A stretch of 64,000 nucleotides of DNA, taken from positions 13,536,821 through 13,600,820 of the forward strand of contig NC_081142.1 in the NCBI RefSeq assembly GCF_958295425.1, in the 5' to 3' direction. The translations under genes and the position numbers were made by a program. Shown piece by piece: positions 38,425 through 51,108 of this stretch. The notes under the pieces were generated by a model. That model was not told the DNA's origin. It did not search any database and was given only the letters and a program-made list of their open reading frames with translations. This DNA comes from Solea solea (lineage: Eukaryota > Chordata > Actinopteri > Pleuronectiformes > Soleidae). Each line of letters starts with the position of its first letter. The stretch's first letter is position 1.

Positions 38425-41400
38425 TCACTAACAATAATACAATGTTCACATAATGCTGACTCTCCTTTTATATTCTCAGGGACTGAGATGATGCTCCCAT
38501 CTGGATCATCTTACACAGTCTGAGCAGGTAGTGCAAAAGTTGTTCAAGGACACCTCAAAAAGCCAGAAGCTTGTGATGGACACCACTGTTACTGCTTGTT
38601 TCTTTCTTAATTTCCTGTCAATGAAAAACATACACACACTTCCTCTCGTGTATCGATTTTAATAACAAGCATATTCTATTTTTCTGCTTTTCTGCTGTAT
38701 ATAACTATAAAATAGACAATCAGTTCAAAGACTTAAAGATGATTCTTGGTCATCTACAGCTTGCCATCTGCTGTTATCAACCCTGATAGATTGTAACTGT
38801 TCAAATTTTCAAGCATTCTCGTAGGAAAGTGTCAAACATTAATTGTATTTATTGTACAGTTACTAGGGATTGGGACAGTTAATCTTATTCAAATCCAAAT
38901 CACAATATAAAGCAAATAAATTAACGAATGGTCAAGGCTACCATATATACGGCATATCTGAATCAGAGTTTATACTTTATACTGTTAATGGTTTTAATAT
39001 AGTAATTCATATCTTTATGATCTCATCCTTGCACTAAAATATAGAGTTGTTAATATTTTAAAAGTATCTCATAGTAATGCTCTAGCTGTCTTTTTTATTT
39101 TTTAATCAAAATTATTCAGCTTCAATAATGAAACAGTATGCACTTTAGATTTTTTTTTTTAATTCCATAATGCCCACACATAGCTACATAAACACAATCT
39201 GAGTAGGTATATCATTGTCATGATCCAATGTGCCCCATCTGTCTATCTTCCTGTCTCTCTCTCGCTCTCTCTCCGTGCATTGACAGCCTGTCATGACTGC
39301 TCTCCAACAGGCCTCCTGTGTCTGGATTAATCTCCCTGGTTGACTACTGATTTGAAGGTGGGTCATCTGCCATCCACCAACACCAAAACTAATTTCACTG
39401 TGTCACCGCATGATACCCCTGCCCACCCGCCCCCCCACTGACGCCCATGCATGAACACACACTGCAAAATATCTTCATCTGTCTCTGTCTCATCTACATG
39501 GGAGAGGGCAGGCAGGCGGGTGACTAGTCCGAAGGAGAAAGGTCAGCGCAGTGAAAGAGTTCATCACTCTGAGGTGTCAGAGCCTCTCTTTAGGAGAGCA
39601 GATGAAGTGGAGCTGAAGGAGGCGAGGGTGGGAGAGAAGGAAGGAGGGGAAAGAGTGCGTAACAAAGAGCGAGGAGGGGGGGTCTGTTTTATGTTTATCT
39701 GGTTATTGGTTATCAGCCAAAAGTTTTGTCACGGCCTACAGAGTTGGCTGGAATCCACCTATCAATCAGTCATCAAACTGTTTGTATTTCGCCGTTGTGT
39801 GTTGTCTTTGATTGTATCTTAATTATGAGAAAACAACTCACTTATCTTACTCAAGCTACAAATTGTCATTTGGTTGCTAACAACACACCAGAGGACTCAT
39901 TCATCTCTCACACACAGACAAAAATAAATGATCGCACAATGATGCATCCACTACACTTGCTGGCCTCTGGTAAACAGCTTTTGATTGCATCAAACCTGCT
40001 GCAGTTTGTTTGGGACCATCTGTCCAATCTATTGTGTTTTTCTGGTGTAAAGTCTTTGGATGTTCGTTGGGTGACAGCTGATGTATGGGCTCCTACCAAG
40101 TCCCCATTTAAGCATTTGGGATCCCGGCACACTGTTTTCACCCCGTCTATTATCCATTTCTTCTGCTTTGTCTTTTTTGTTTTTCCTTGTCCAATTCTAC
40201 TACCCCGAACAATTATCATTTTACCAATGAGATAAAAATGAAGTGTTAACATTTCATTTAAATACTTCATTTGATTTACTGCTGTGGATGAAGTTCATAG
40301 AAAAGGCAGAACTTCTACACACTCGCACGCAAAACTAGTTGCACAAAAACATACACACAGTTTTCTGCTGTTCTGTTGAAAGAAATACATAAATACCAGT
40401 GTGGATATAAGGTGGTTTCTTGAGAGATTGCGGGTTAAATCTGAGTTGAGAGGTGGAGGGTGAAAACCGGGTTCAGGAAGTTTTCACTCCTCTCTTTCCA
40501 GCGCGCCCCTGGCCTCTCCAACTTTCAGTCAACGGCTGAGAGAAGCCAGATGCAGGCAGGATAATCACCCCCTAATAAGAGGCTATATTGAAAGCAGGCT
40601 GGTATTCATACACTAAAAGCTTAAAAGGCGTGTGCACACTCGTACACATACGTGTGCACACGGGCAGCCGAATGCATATCTGCACACACATATTTGGAAC
40701 AGGTGTAATTATAGTGTACGGTGACACACTTCAGAAAGAAGCAATCACAATGTGTACACATATGGGAAACAAAAAAAAACATAAAAAACTTACATGAACA
40801 CACAAACCCTCAGCCACCCACCAGACCCAGAGTCGTTTTCCATATCTGGATTTCAATTCTATACCACCATCCTGGAAAAATGTTAGCATATGGCAAAATA
40901 TATCAATAATTTCTTGACATTTCAATTATCAATTTAGAAAAGAGAAAACAGATCCCCTGTGCTTTATGTATGCTGGTGTCTGTTTTTGTGAATGAAAGAA
41001 GATGAGGCATAGAACAGCAACTACAGCCCTGCCCATACGCATACAATTCAATTACCCACTTTTTGGTTTTCAGATTGTCTAAAAAGCATATTTTCCTTCC
41101 TTTGTTGTACCTTTTGTTGAAATGCACTGTGGAAAGCATATTGGCAGCACTTAAAACCTAAAAAAAAAAAAAAAAAAGCTGAAAGAATCTTTTAACCACC
41201 AATCTTACATTTCATCAGAAGAAAAAGGGCTCAACGTCAACCAGGTTTGGTGGACTGCAGCCCAAAATGAGAGCAGTTCCTTTTAAAAACATTGCACTAC
41301 TGTGACCTACTGTTTCATCTGAAATACAAAAATAAACACGGAATGTTACTACATGTGTAACCTGTATGATAGTGTGTAAAAAGCAAATATTAAACTGTGT

Positions 41401-42288
41401 TAACAGGTAATGCTGTTTGATGGTGAATGGTTGTGGTGTTTGAATTTTAGGCTACAGACTTTCTTTGCCCTCCTTTGTCTGATAACTTACTTTGTTTTAT
41501 TACATCTCTTGACTTTTTTTTTCTTCATATCACTCATCTCCCTGTCTGCCTTCATCTTCTGCAATACATATTTCTCCAAGTTCTCTATCTCTCCGCTCTC
41601 CTGTGGGTCTTTAGTTTATGTGGAGTGATGAGTGTGAGCCTGCATCTACACAATACAAGCTGTTTATTTACTTTACCAAATTATCTCTTTCACCTGCACA
41701 TCTGCAACCTTTTAATTAGAACTCTGAGGAGCAAATGCACACAATGCAAATACACATGCAAACTTGCACACGTGAATCAAAAAACAGTGTAAAATAATAC
41801 ACTAACATACCATTGACAACCTATTTTACTTGACGTTGTATTTTTATGTAAAGTTGTTTCTGTAAACAAAAAGCTTAACATTGGACCATCACAAAACATT
41901 GTGACTAAACATTTTAGTCAGGAGAGGCAGGCAAGAAAAACAGTTGGTAACTGTTATTCGTTTATTTTCTTATCGATCTTATTGATTTATTAGCTTTCTT
42001 AATTCCTCATTATTTCCCTGAATGTTTTTAGACCATATTTTTGAAGCAAAAACACACTGTTTGAAAATGTGCCAACAAATGCAGGCTCATTACACAAAGA
42101 TAATGTGTCCCTCCCTCCAAATATATATTGTATGCATACTTGCAACCTACCCATCGTTTCTCATGCATAGTCGTGCACAACTATTTGTCTAAATGTGCAC
42201 ATACTGTACAGAGTCTTACCCTTACCCACCAGCAACAGAATTCTCCCCTCTGCCTTTTGTTCATTTGAGTAACTATGAGGAGCAGAGG

Positions 42289-42307
42289 CAGCAGCAGCAG
42301 CAGCAGC
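42289..42307. repeat. (CAG)n trinucleotide repeat
   Basis: GGCAGCAGCAGCAGCAGCAG followed by CTGCAG. It produces a short Gln run in an open frame that shows no other sign of coding. Confidence 0.9.
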
Positions 42308-42861
42308 TGCAGCCTCTCTCCCTGCTCGTGCTCAGCCAGGGGAAGGCAATAGGTTTTGCAGGCGAGGAGGCGAGGCAGATTTATAGTGTTGGAGGTGACC
42401 TCTGGGGCCGTAACACAGTGATGGGTGAGTGGCTCTCAACGGTAAGCTACTGGCACTTGACAAAGTGCCCGAAGCAGAATGAATTTACTTCTCTTTTCCT
42501 CAATCATCAAGCAGCCACTGCCCTGACCCCCATCCTGACTGCTATAACAAGATCTCCCATCTCACAAGGGCCTGAAAAATTTACTGTCACATCTACTTTT
42601 CAATGAGCTCAAGTGAGCACTTCTTTCACCTTCAGCGGAGCAGGTGCCGGTGTGGAGGAGGGCTAACCTGCACGCCCCGGTGTGTGTTTGTGTGTGTTTT
42701 ATGTGTCATATGTGTGTAAGAGCAAGAGAGAGAGAGAGAATGAATGAACGTGGAGGAAATTTAAGCTGGTCCACTCAGCCAAAGTTCTCCCTCGCTAACC
42801 ATCTCCCCTACACAGACAAAGACACACCACAGGACACATACATTTGTGCAGTTATTCATAG

Positions 42862-43085
42862 CCAACCAAAACCTTAATCCTAACCTTAATAAATAACAAG
42901 TTGATACCTAACCTTAACCTACCCACACTTCATAAATACCTCATAACTCCAATCAAAGCCTCAGAAACTAAGTTCTGTCAAATTAGGACTGTTTTTTTGT
43001 CTCTGAGAGGACAGCTAGTCCTGATAAAGTTGGTGTTTATGCCAGAAATGGTCCTAAGGAGGTGACAAAACACACACACACACAG
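42862..43085. repeat. CA-tailed dispersed repeat, copy B
   Basis: CTTAATCCTAACC-rich start, then AAGTTCTGTCAAATTAGGAC, AGTCCTGATAAAGTTGGTG, TTTATGCCAGAAATGGTCCT and a terminal (CA)n. It is clearly related to copy A 10.5 kb upstream, with an extra 20-odd bases in the middle. The divergence suggests independent insertions rather than a recent segmental duplication. Confidence 0.75.
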
Positions 43086-43198
43086 AATGAGGCAGCCAGG
43101 CAGGGACACAAAGGGCATTGCTTTACGAGTGTGAGTAGACATCTCTGCCATTTATATTAGAAATCAATCTACCTTATCACATTCTTATGTTATATACA

Positions 43199-43219
43199 CG
43201 CACACACACACACACACAC
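43199..43219. repeat. (CA)n microsatellite
   Basis: CA run of about 20 bp, soon after copy B of the CA-tailed repeat. Confidence 0.9.
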
Positions 43220-43796
43220 CCACACACCACGCATTATGAAGTCCGTGTAGGTGTTTGCCAGATTTCATCAGCTCGATCACAGCGGAGTTGGACTTAATGA
43301 TCCCGATTTTCTTTTTTATGCACAGACAATAAATCTCGGCGCGCACACATTCAAATTTCATCTTTCTTTCTCTAGTTGTGGAGGTGAAATTACAGTAGAT
43401 GTGACAGTGAGGAGGAGAGAAGACCTAACTCAAAATATTTATTGGCATTTCAGATACCTTTAGAAATAAATAAAAATGCACCCCTTTAATAAAATTTGAC
43501 AAATAAGTAATTCATTATGTGATAATAAAGACTATAGTAAATAAAATAGTTTTCTATTCAATTTATGAAGAGATAAAATAATTCAATCTGCATTTGCATT
43601 TTATGTGTAAAAGTAACCTGCAAAATCTCAGTATTAGTACATTTTATGACATATAACAATATGTCATAAATAACAATTTCCGACCAGTCAATCACTATTT
43701 AGATGATTTAAAGAAGCTCTTGCCAGAGAAAACAAGCAACATATAGAGAGTCACTTCAGCTCAAAAGTACTTATTTACTTACTAAACGTATTTAAG

Positions 43797-43872
43797 ATGT
43801 AAAGTGACCTTGAGTGTTTGAAAGGAGCTTACAAATAAACTGCATTATTATTATTATTATTATTATTATTGT
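43797..43872 (+). repeat. Retroposon 3' tail with (ATT)n
   Basis: TGTAAAGTGACCTTGAGTGT then TTGAAAGGAGCTTACAAATA, ending in (ATT)n at about 43844-43870. This is a diverged copy of the common fish tail GTAAAGYGTCYTTGAGTG...GAAARGCGCTATATAAATAAA. No body upstream could be delimited. Confidence 0.65.
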
Positions 43873-46195
43873 TAATAAAAGGTTTTCACACTCAAAGAAG
43901 GAAACATTGTTACACTGACTTTCCTGTAGGTATATCCATTCCACAAAAATGACCTCTGCATCATTTAAATTCATCGTAAGTACTGTTTCGTCTTTTGACT
44001 TTTTCGTTCATTAGTAAATGAACAAAGGTCATAGCTGTTATTTTATATCATCTACACGCCCCTTAAACAGACACATTCATTCACTGGCAACAGGGAGGGA
44101 GACGTTGCTGCGGAAAGTTCCACTTGTTAAAATGTTTGCTCCATCAAACTGCCCACGGATACAACAGTTACACTGGTGAATCAATACAGCGTACATTAGA
44201 CAAAAGACAGTCGGTCATGCAATCATTTCATGGTGTCAACTCCACTCTTTAAAACGTCATAACTAATTCAACATCTTTTCGCTTTAAGTACTGCTCTTTT
44301 GTCTGCCGTCGCCCACCGGGATTATGTTATCGCGATGAAACAATAAAAATCAATGATTAAGCATGTGTAATTTTGCAGAGACGATGTATTAAAATTTATT
44401 GTCTCCTTTCTCTGGCGAGCAATCACACGTGCCCTGGAGTGCCAAACGCTCTGCAAGATACAATTGAACATAAAGACGGGCATTAAAAGCCATTCAATAA
44501 GCCACTGTAAAATTGATCAGGCCATAAAAGCTGCTTTGCCGCCTGCCACACAACCAAACACAGCCTAACACTTGATTTATATTACTTTATTGATAAATTC
44601 ATGTAAATTAAATCCCTGTCATTTATGCTCAGTTTTTATCACCTGTGCTTATAAACTAAATTAAATAGAGAAAACTGTATTACACTAAACTAATACTGCT
44701 TAAATACATGTGTTATATTGGTAGTAGTCCTGTGGAGGTATTACACCTGTACTTCAGAGTTAATTACATAAATTATATTAATTAGCTATTAATGACTTAC
44801 CTGCCAATTATCAAAAAATGTCATTAGATTTTCATGATTTTCAAGTGTTTGCTCAGTGTAAGAACTATCAGGTTTCTTTTCTAGTCAGAAAAGGTATAAT
44901 GTAACGTTTCTTGAGAAAACAAAAGATGGAATTGATGTGAATTAGTAGGCATTATGTTTTCAATCTCTGTTCCAAAGTCATCACTGGCGGTCACAACAGA
45001 GGTGGTATCAGAAAAAGTTGGTAGTGAGAGAGAAGATGATAATAATAACCACCAGCCATCAGGGACAACAGAGAAAACATTTGATGAACAGCCTGATGCT
45101 TGTTTATTTAAACTAGTCAAATACGTATTGACAAATCGTTTATTATTCTGACACCATTAGATTTTGTTTGCTAAAACCAGACATTTGATGCAGTTTAACG
45201 CAGAGATTTTGTTCTGTTTTCCTGCTCAATGTGATGTGTGGTCCCTTCCTCAGACCAGAGGCCAAAAGCAAGCAATAAAAACACTTGACACATAAGTAAT
45301 AGAGGCCAACAGAGGACCACATCTCAGATCACTGAAAATTCAAAAGAAGTCTCCCTACCAACACCAATAAGTGCAGAAAACTGTCAAAAAATATGACAAA
45401 AAATACAATAAAACAACTGCAGTAGATTTACTGATTGATACACCATATGGACAATGGACAGTGTGCCACTCGGGCCTTTTCCATTGCAACTCAAAATAAA
45501 AAGAAAAAGGGAAAAAAAAGACAATTCCAGTGGCGAAGAGCTGTGCTGTCTGCTGGATCAGTGGAAGTGGCTTGGCAAACAGCGTTTTTCTTTTAACTTT
45601 CAATTCTCCTAAGCATGCGTGCTTCACAGCCCCTAGGGCTATTGCCTTTCTCAATCTGTCCCTGGAGAGGCAGGAGTTATGGTCCCTGTCGATTGAGGAG
45701 AAAGGGATGTTATTCCCCTGTCACCCCCTGGTCGCGGCGCCATCCTCCATGCCCTGATCTACAGCCTAACCCCCCCCCCCCGCCCTTCTCCCTCCCCTTT
45801 ACCCACTTTGCTTTGTCGTAAGCTGCAGACTATGTCGTTGCCATGGTCTCATGAGATGAGGACGAGGAACAAAATGCTCTGGGGGGGGGTGAAAGGGGTG
45901 GAGGTGCTGATATTGGTTTAGAAGTGCTGTTGGCTGCTGCGTGATGTTAGTCGTGGTGAATGTTTTAGTAGTGTCCTCACACGCTTAGGAAAAAAACTGG
46001 GATGTTTATTTACATTCATTGGGCACTTGAAATTATTTATTTTCATGAGTGTTTACTCTTTGATGGTATGACCGGGGGAATGTCGAAAAGAAAATACAGC
46101 TGGGTCCAGAGGTGGTGATCTGCCCCTGCAGGGAACATGCAGGTCCTTGACTGTTACTCTTGGCAGTAGCCGTAGCAGGGTTTGTGAGTTAAACG

Positions 46196-46340
46196 TAGAG
46201 CTTGGCGATATGGTCGAAAAAACTATCACAATAGAAACACTGGAAATCTGTCGATATCGATATTAGTGGCACGAAAAAGGTGTCGGAAATGTAAGTTTTG
46301 CTCCTGAGTGAAAGTTGGGGGGAAAAAAGGTGATTTAACA
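46196..46340. mobile_element. hAT-like MITE end fragment
   Basis: AGAGCTTGGCGATATGGTCG followed by AAAAAACTATCACAATAG and CTGTCGATATCGATATTAG resembles the common fish element beginning CTGGGCGATATGGMC with TATCGATA words. Only one end is present, directly left of the 46.4-46.9 kb element. Confidence 0.4.
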
Positions 46341-46413
46341 CTTCATCATTTATTAATCACTGCCATTCTTAAAAAGGTACAGTGGGCTCAATCGTGTGGT
46401 GATTGTTAAGTCT

Positions 46414-46924
46414 CGATGGCCCCATTCAGACCTGGTGTGAAGAGAGCTGATCACAAGAGGACAGGGTCAAGTAAGACCGTTCACACGGGACATTAACATG
46501 TGTCCTGAATACGTCTTCTATGACCACGAGACTGGCTTCATCTATTTGTACAACATACAAATGCACATTGTCTGTTTGCAAAAAAGTCTAACTGCACAGA
46601 TTGTCTACGTGTTAGTGTGTGTGCACATGTGTATCCCTATAAGAGTCAGAAGGAGTTGAGTGAATTAAAGCACTTCTCACTCTGCCGTAACATGAAATTA
46701 AATTTGAGCTGTTAGATCAGCAATAATATTGTAGTGACAGATAAATCAATGTATGGAAGCGCAAAGAAGTTTAAAATATACTTTGGGTCAGTGGATGTCT
46801 CTTATGCATCCAGAAATCACCTCTAAATGTGTTTTTTTGTGATCTGATTAAAGATCTGATTGAGTGCTGAATGCTATTAGAATTGAATCACTCAGGACTC
46901 GGTTAATATCAGGCCTGAATGAGG
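46414..46924. mobile_element. Nonautonomous DNA transposon, about 0.5 kb, inverted ends
   Basis: The left end has CCCATTCAGACCTGGTGTGA. The right end, reverse-complemented, has CTCATTCAGGCCTGATATTA, giving recognisable terminal inverted repeats around CATTCA-R-CCTG. Internal text (TTCACACGGGACATTAACAT, GTGTCCTGAATACG) resembles a fish MITE family built on 'TTCACACCTGGTATTAACAT'. Flanking TTAAGTCT and GTAAGTCT could be an 8-bp target duplication with one mismatch, which would indicate hAT, but the end alignment is uneven. There is no coding capacity. Confidence 0.5.
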
Positions 46925-49770
46925 TAAGTCTGGTTTCATTATGCCACTGCAGCATAATGCCTGCTACAAAGTAAACAAACAATCTGATGTGGTCAAATAT
47001 TTCACACATGATCTTTCAAAGTGTTTGTCCAGTTTGATTTAACCTACTTTGGCTCCAACTTTGTGATTAGGTTGTCTATTTTGGTTGTTTTGAGGTTAAA
47101 GTTTTAAAGCAATTTTCAATATACAGTGTCATATAACATTACCAATGAACAGCATCACAAACATCGGTAAACCTGGCACACACTCAACAATTAACTTCCA
47201 GTTCTTTGTCCTATTTCCTTTTTTAGTAACTCTTACACCTTAGGTAAATCCTGAGAGTGTGAGGGTCTCTCTGGGTGAAAGAATAAATAAATAAGCAGAT
47301 AAATAGATGAATAACCCAGAGGAATTGGAGCCTATGTGGCTTGGCCATCCATCATAGATCCTATTACAACGCACTCAGCGGCACCCACAGTATGTATAAT
47401 GCAGTCAACCTCCATAAGCAGATACAAATTCGACTCTTTTCCTCCTCAATTTGTTATATATGACAACAACGCTGCCCGTGCCTTGTTGTTTCTTTGAATT
47501 ATGAATAGATTCCCTTCACTGGATTTTCTCTGGTGCGTGATAGTGTAGGGCTGTAATGCAGATCAGCTTTGGAAAACAAATTCAAGAAGCCAGGTGCACT
47601 TTTTGGCGGCTGGGTGAATATGCATAAACAGCTTAAAGCCACTTTAAAACAAGCAATTGAACTCGATATTTCATCTTTGGATTTGATTCACTGGCTGTGA
47701 TGAATATGAAATGCCAGAATGTAGAGTGAGTGCAGGAAACACAGTTGTTTAAGTGTTCAAAATGATCTGCGAATGCATTTCAAATTGTTCCACAGTGAGA
47801 AGTGGTGCTCCGACTGACAATTTAAAACTTCATTCATGTCACAAAGTCCCTTCTTTTTTTCAAATTCAGCCATGACACTTAAACCCACACACTTGATTAA
47901 TATTATTCACAAATGATGAGAATAAAAAGAAGTGAAAGGACACTGAATCAGTGGGTAAATGAAAATGAATAAAACAGATGCACAAGCACAAGAGTGAGAG
48001 AGAAACCCAGTGGGAGAGAAGAAGAGGAATGTAAATACATGGCAAACCGATAACACATTGTGACCACTGCCTGTTTGTTTGGGTATTTACACTGGAAGGC
48101 TACAATCAAGTCCTCATAGTTTCAGCCCACATGACAAGAGCCCATTTCAGGGCTACACATCCTCTTAACAGCCAAACCAACAACCCAAATCCCAATCCAC
48201 ACTGCAGCACACGCGCGCACACACACACACACCAAACCCCAAGTCATTTCCACTTATTTGTCTATTACTTCAAAATAAAAAAAAAAAAAAGGATCAGATG
48301 AGCTTTGAGGAAGTGTTTTTTTTATGGCTCGGGTTGAACTTTCAAACCCTGCTTGGTTAGAGCAGATGTAGAATTAGTACACATCATTTTGCATCAGTGA
48401 GACACTGAACACGAGCTGCTGCTCAGAGGCCAAATACCTCTCTGTCACAACAACACAGACACGCACACACTCACCTCCTCCGTCTGCGATTCTGCTGTGG
48501 TAATTGTCAATATGTTGTCACTTCCCATGAGCAACCACGCCTAGAATCATTCTTCCAAAAATACACTTGATTTTTTGGAACTTTGTAGGCCTGTTACACT
48601 GTTGCTCAGCCCAGAACCTAACAATATTAACTCGACAATGAAGCCGATCGCAGCAGTTTCAAAAGGTTCAAATCAGACCTCTGACCACACAGGCTTTTCA
48701 TTCATAGTTACTTCACCCCACGGAGAGGAATTTAAGTATTGTTTTTAGTGGCTCTGTGTGTCTGTCTGTTTGTGTTTGCACACTTGCCAATATGGCCGAC
48801 AGAGGTTTGTTGCATAAATGGGGTGAAATCTGCCATCTCTGATTGCCTTGTTGATTATAGTTATTGCTTGAAAGGAAGAAGCAGGACACTGCTTAATGTT
48901 GGACGAATTTGACAGAGAACTGAAACTCATCTAACACACGCACTGATTAAAGTGCTAAGTAATTTTAGTAACAAACATTTATTTAAATATTAGCATTGGT
49001 TTGTGCTACAACAACAAATGTATCGCATGCAAGACATTTTATTTTCCTTTTTTAATGTAAATATTTCAGAAATTTCCAACACTGAGTTAATATATTGCAA
49101 ATAATGTGGCATTTGACTTTTTCATGCACAAACTAATTTTTGGTCAAAAGATGTACAAACTGGTCCTGCACTCCGATGAAATGGCTGCAAAGATACTGTC
49201 ATTCCACAGGGGAATATTTCTCTTTTTTTGGGGTATTTTAGAGCAGGGGATTCTGTTGCATGTCAGTGAACTGGGCTAAACATGCTTGACAAGTGATGGT
49301 GTGTGGATGGAGGTAAGTAAGGAGGAGTCAACCCCACGGTCAGAGAAAGATGTGTGTAATCTGCAGAGGATGCATGCAACAGACCGCCATACTGCTTTAT
49401 CTACAAGGCCCCTAATTGAGAGGGATGCTGGGGAACACATGTTAGGAAAAGAGGGAAAGGAAAGCAGTGTCAGATGTCTGCAGTGTGCAGGCATATGGTT
49501 CCTGCAAGTTTGGTTATATTAACTGAAAATGGCACAAGACAGGTTTGCTATGATGGTTTGTTGAAAACGGCACGATACTGCACAGAAAAATGTAACAATC
49601 TTTCCTTCACTATACCGTACACAGAGGACGTCAATGAGTGACAGAGCAATGACTCATCAGCTGGTCCATCTAAAAGTGCACCTGTCAATACTTAAAGATC
49701 ACACCACATAAAATCCTGGCTTAGCGTTCACATGATTGTCACATTTAGAAATAATGTGATATGAAGAAGT

Positions 49771-50175
49771 AGAGATGGGCCGATGCTACGTCTTGATACC
49801 AATGGCTACCGATATCACTAATTTAATATCTGCCGATACCGATATCAGTCCGATACACTCATTTCAGATCATTTACAAACTATGAAGCTGTTAACAACAC
49901 ATATTTTTGCCGAGTCATTTCAAAGACCCAATTCTCCAACTGCGTAACAAATATTGTTTTAATAAACAGCCCAAACATGACTCAGCTAAAATGCTAATTT
50001 TGTTGATTTTTCTTTACATTTGTATAGCTCTGTGCATAGTGAAGCATGAGATGTACAGGGTTTTTTGGGATTGGATATTGGATTTTACATGTTTTATCTG
50101 TCTGATATGCGATCCAGATTTTGACCGGTATCAGACCAATACCGATGCTGACCAATACCGATTCCCATAATTTTT
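49771..50175. mobile_element. hAT-like nonautonomous element (CCGATATCAGTCCGATAC type)
   Basis: Begins AGAGATGGGCCGATGCTACG, carries TGCCGATACCGATATCAGTC near its left side and TTTTGACCGGTATCAGACCA plus ACCAATACCGATTCCCAT at its right side. The inverted arrangement of CCGATA/TATCGG-like words at both ends and the ATGGGCCGAT/ATGGGAATCGG ends fit a degraded fish hAT MITE. The interior is AT-rich without coding sequence. Confidence 0.6.
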
Positions 50176-51090
50176 AAGTAGACAATGATATTATCAACAA
50201 ATTATTATAAATAGACATAAAACAAGAATATATTTAATTTATTTACTAAACCTCCCGTCAGGACAGTCACAGTTTGAAGCAACAGGCCGAAGTAATTTTT
50301 ATTTCACTCTAACTAACTTGTTTTAGAGTGATCTGCACCATCCACTTGTGGTCTTGTGTCAAGCAAAAGTTTATTTCCCTGTCAACACATGTTCCATCTC
50401 CCACATGGGTTAGTCTAACAACATTAGTCTCAACTATGGGGCCTGGCCGTGTCCCTCATTACATTCACAGAAACACCATCCTTAAAAAAAACCCTACCTT
50501 CGGAAAGCATTCATTACAGTGTTAATGACCTATAGGCAAATAAATAATGTAGACACCTCCCATTACACAACTGACATACAGTTAATTAAAGTAAACAAAA
50601 AAAGCTTATGTTGTACTTTTATGTACACTGCCCTTTTGGAGTTGAAATGATGGAAATCGATCATAGCAACACGACTGACCCCCCCACAAAAATTCAATGA
50701 TCTCTTCAATTAGCATATTTGGTAATTTGCAAAAAAAAAAAAGCTTTAACAAACCAATGGTGACAAATAATGTTATTTCAACTTGAAAGAACTCTCATCA
50801 GGGTCGTCTAATAAGGAACGCAGTCTCTCTCTCAAACACCCACACGGCCCATTTAATTCAAGTCCCACAACACACTTCACCCCTGTTCTTCTAATGTAAT
50901 CCTTTATTACAAATGTGTCCTTCTCTTGAGTCCACATCAAAAACTCTACTTCTTTTTTTCTTTCCTTTTTTACCTCGTTCACCTTTTTTTTTTTTTTAAA
51001 GTACTCTCAACATAAGCCAGTGTCTACTTCGGGCATCTGTGCCAACCAACCTGAGTGACAGACGTCTAGATAAGGCTTAAAAGTATCTCA

Positions 51091-51108
51091 CCCCCCCCCC
51101 CCCCCCCC
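51091..51108. repeat. Poly(C) tract
   Basis: Eighteen consecutive C, followed by a mixed CA/GCGC run at about 51117-51150. Confidence 0.95.

Noticed and set aside
39726..40235. Longest open frame in the window (169 codons, + strand)
   Set aside because: Its residues show no domain, it overlaps an open frame of 120 codons on the other strand, it has no splice or promoter context and its composition follows local base content. Probably chance.
42193..42606. 137-codon open frame with a Gln run
   Set aside because: The Gln run comes from a CAG microsatellite. The rest has no recognisable domain and no flanking splice signals of quality.
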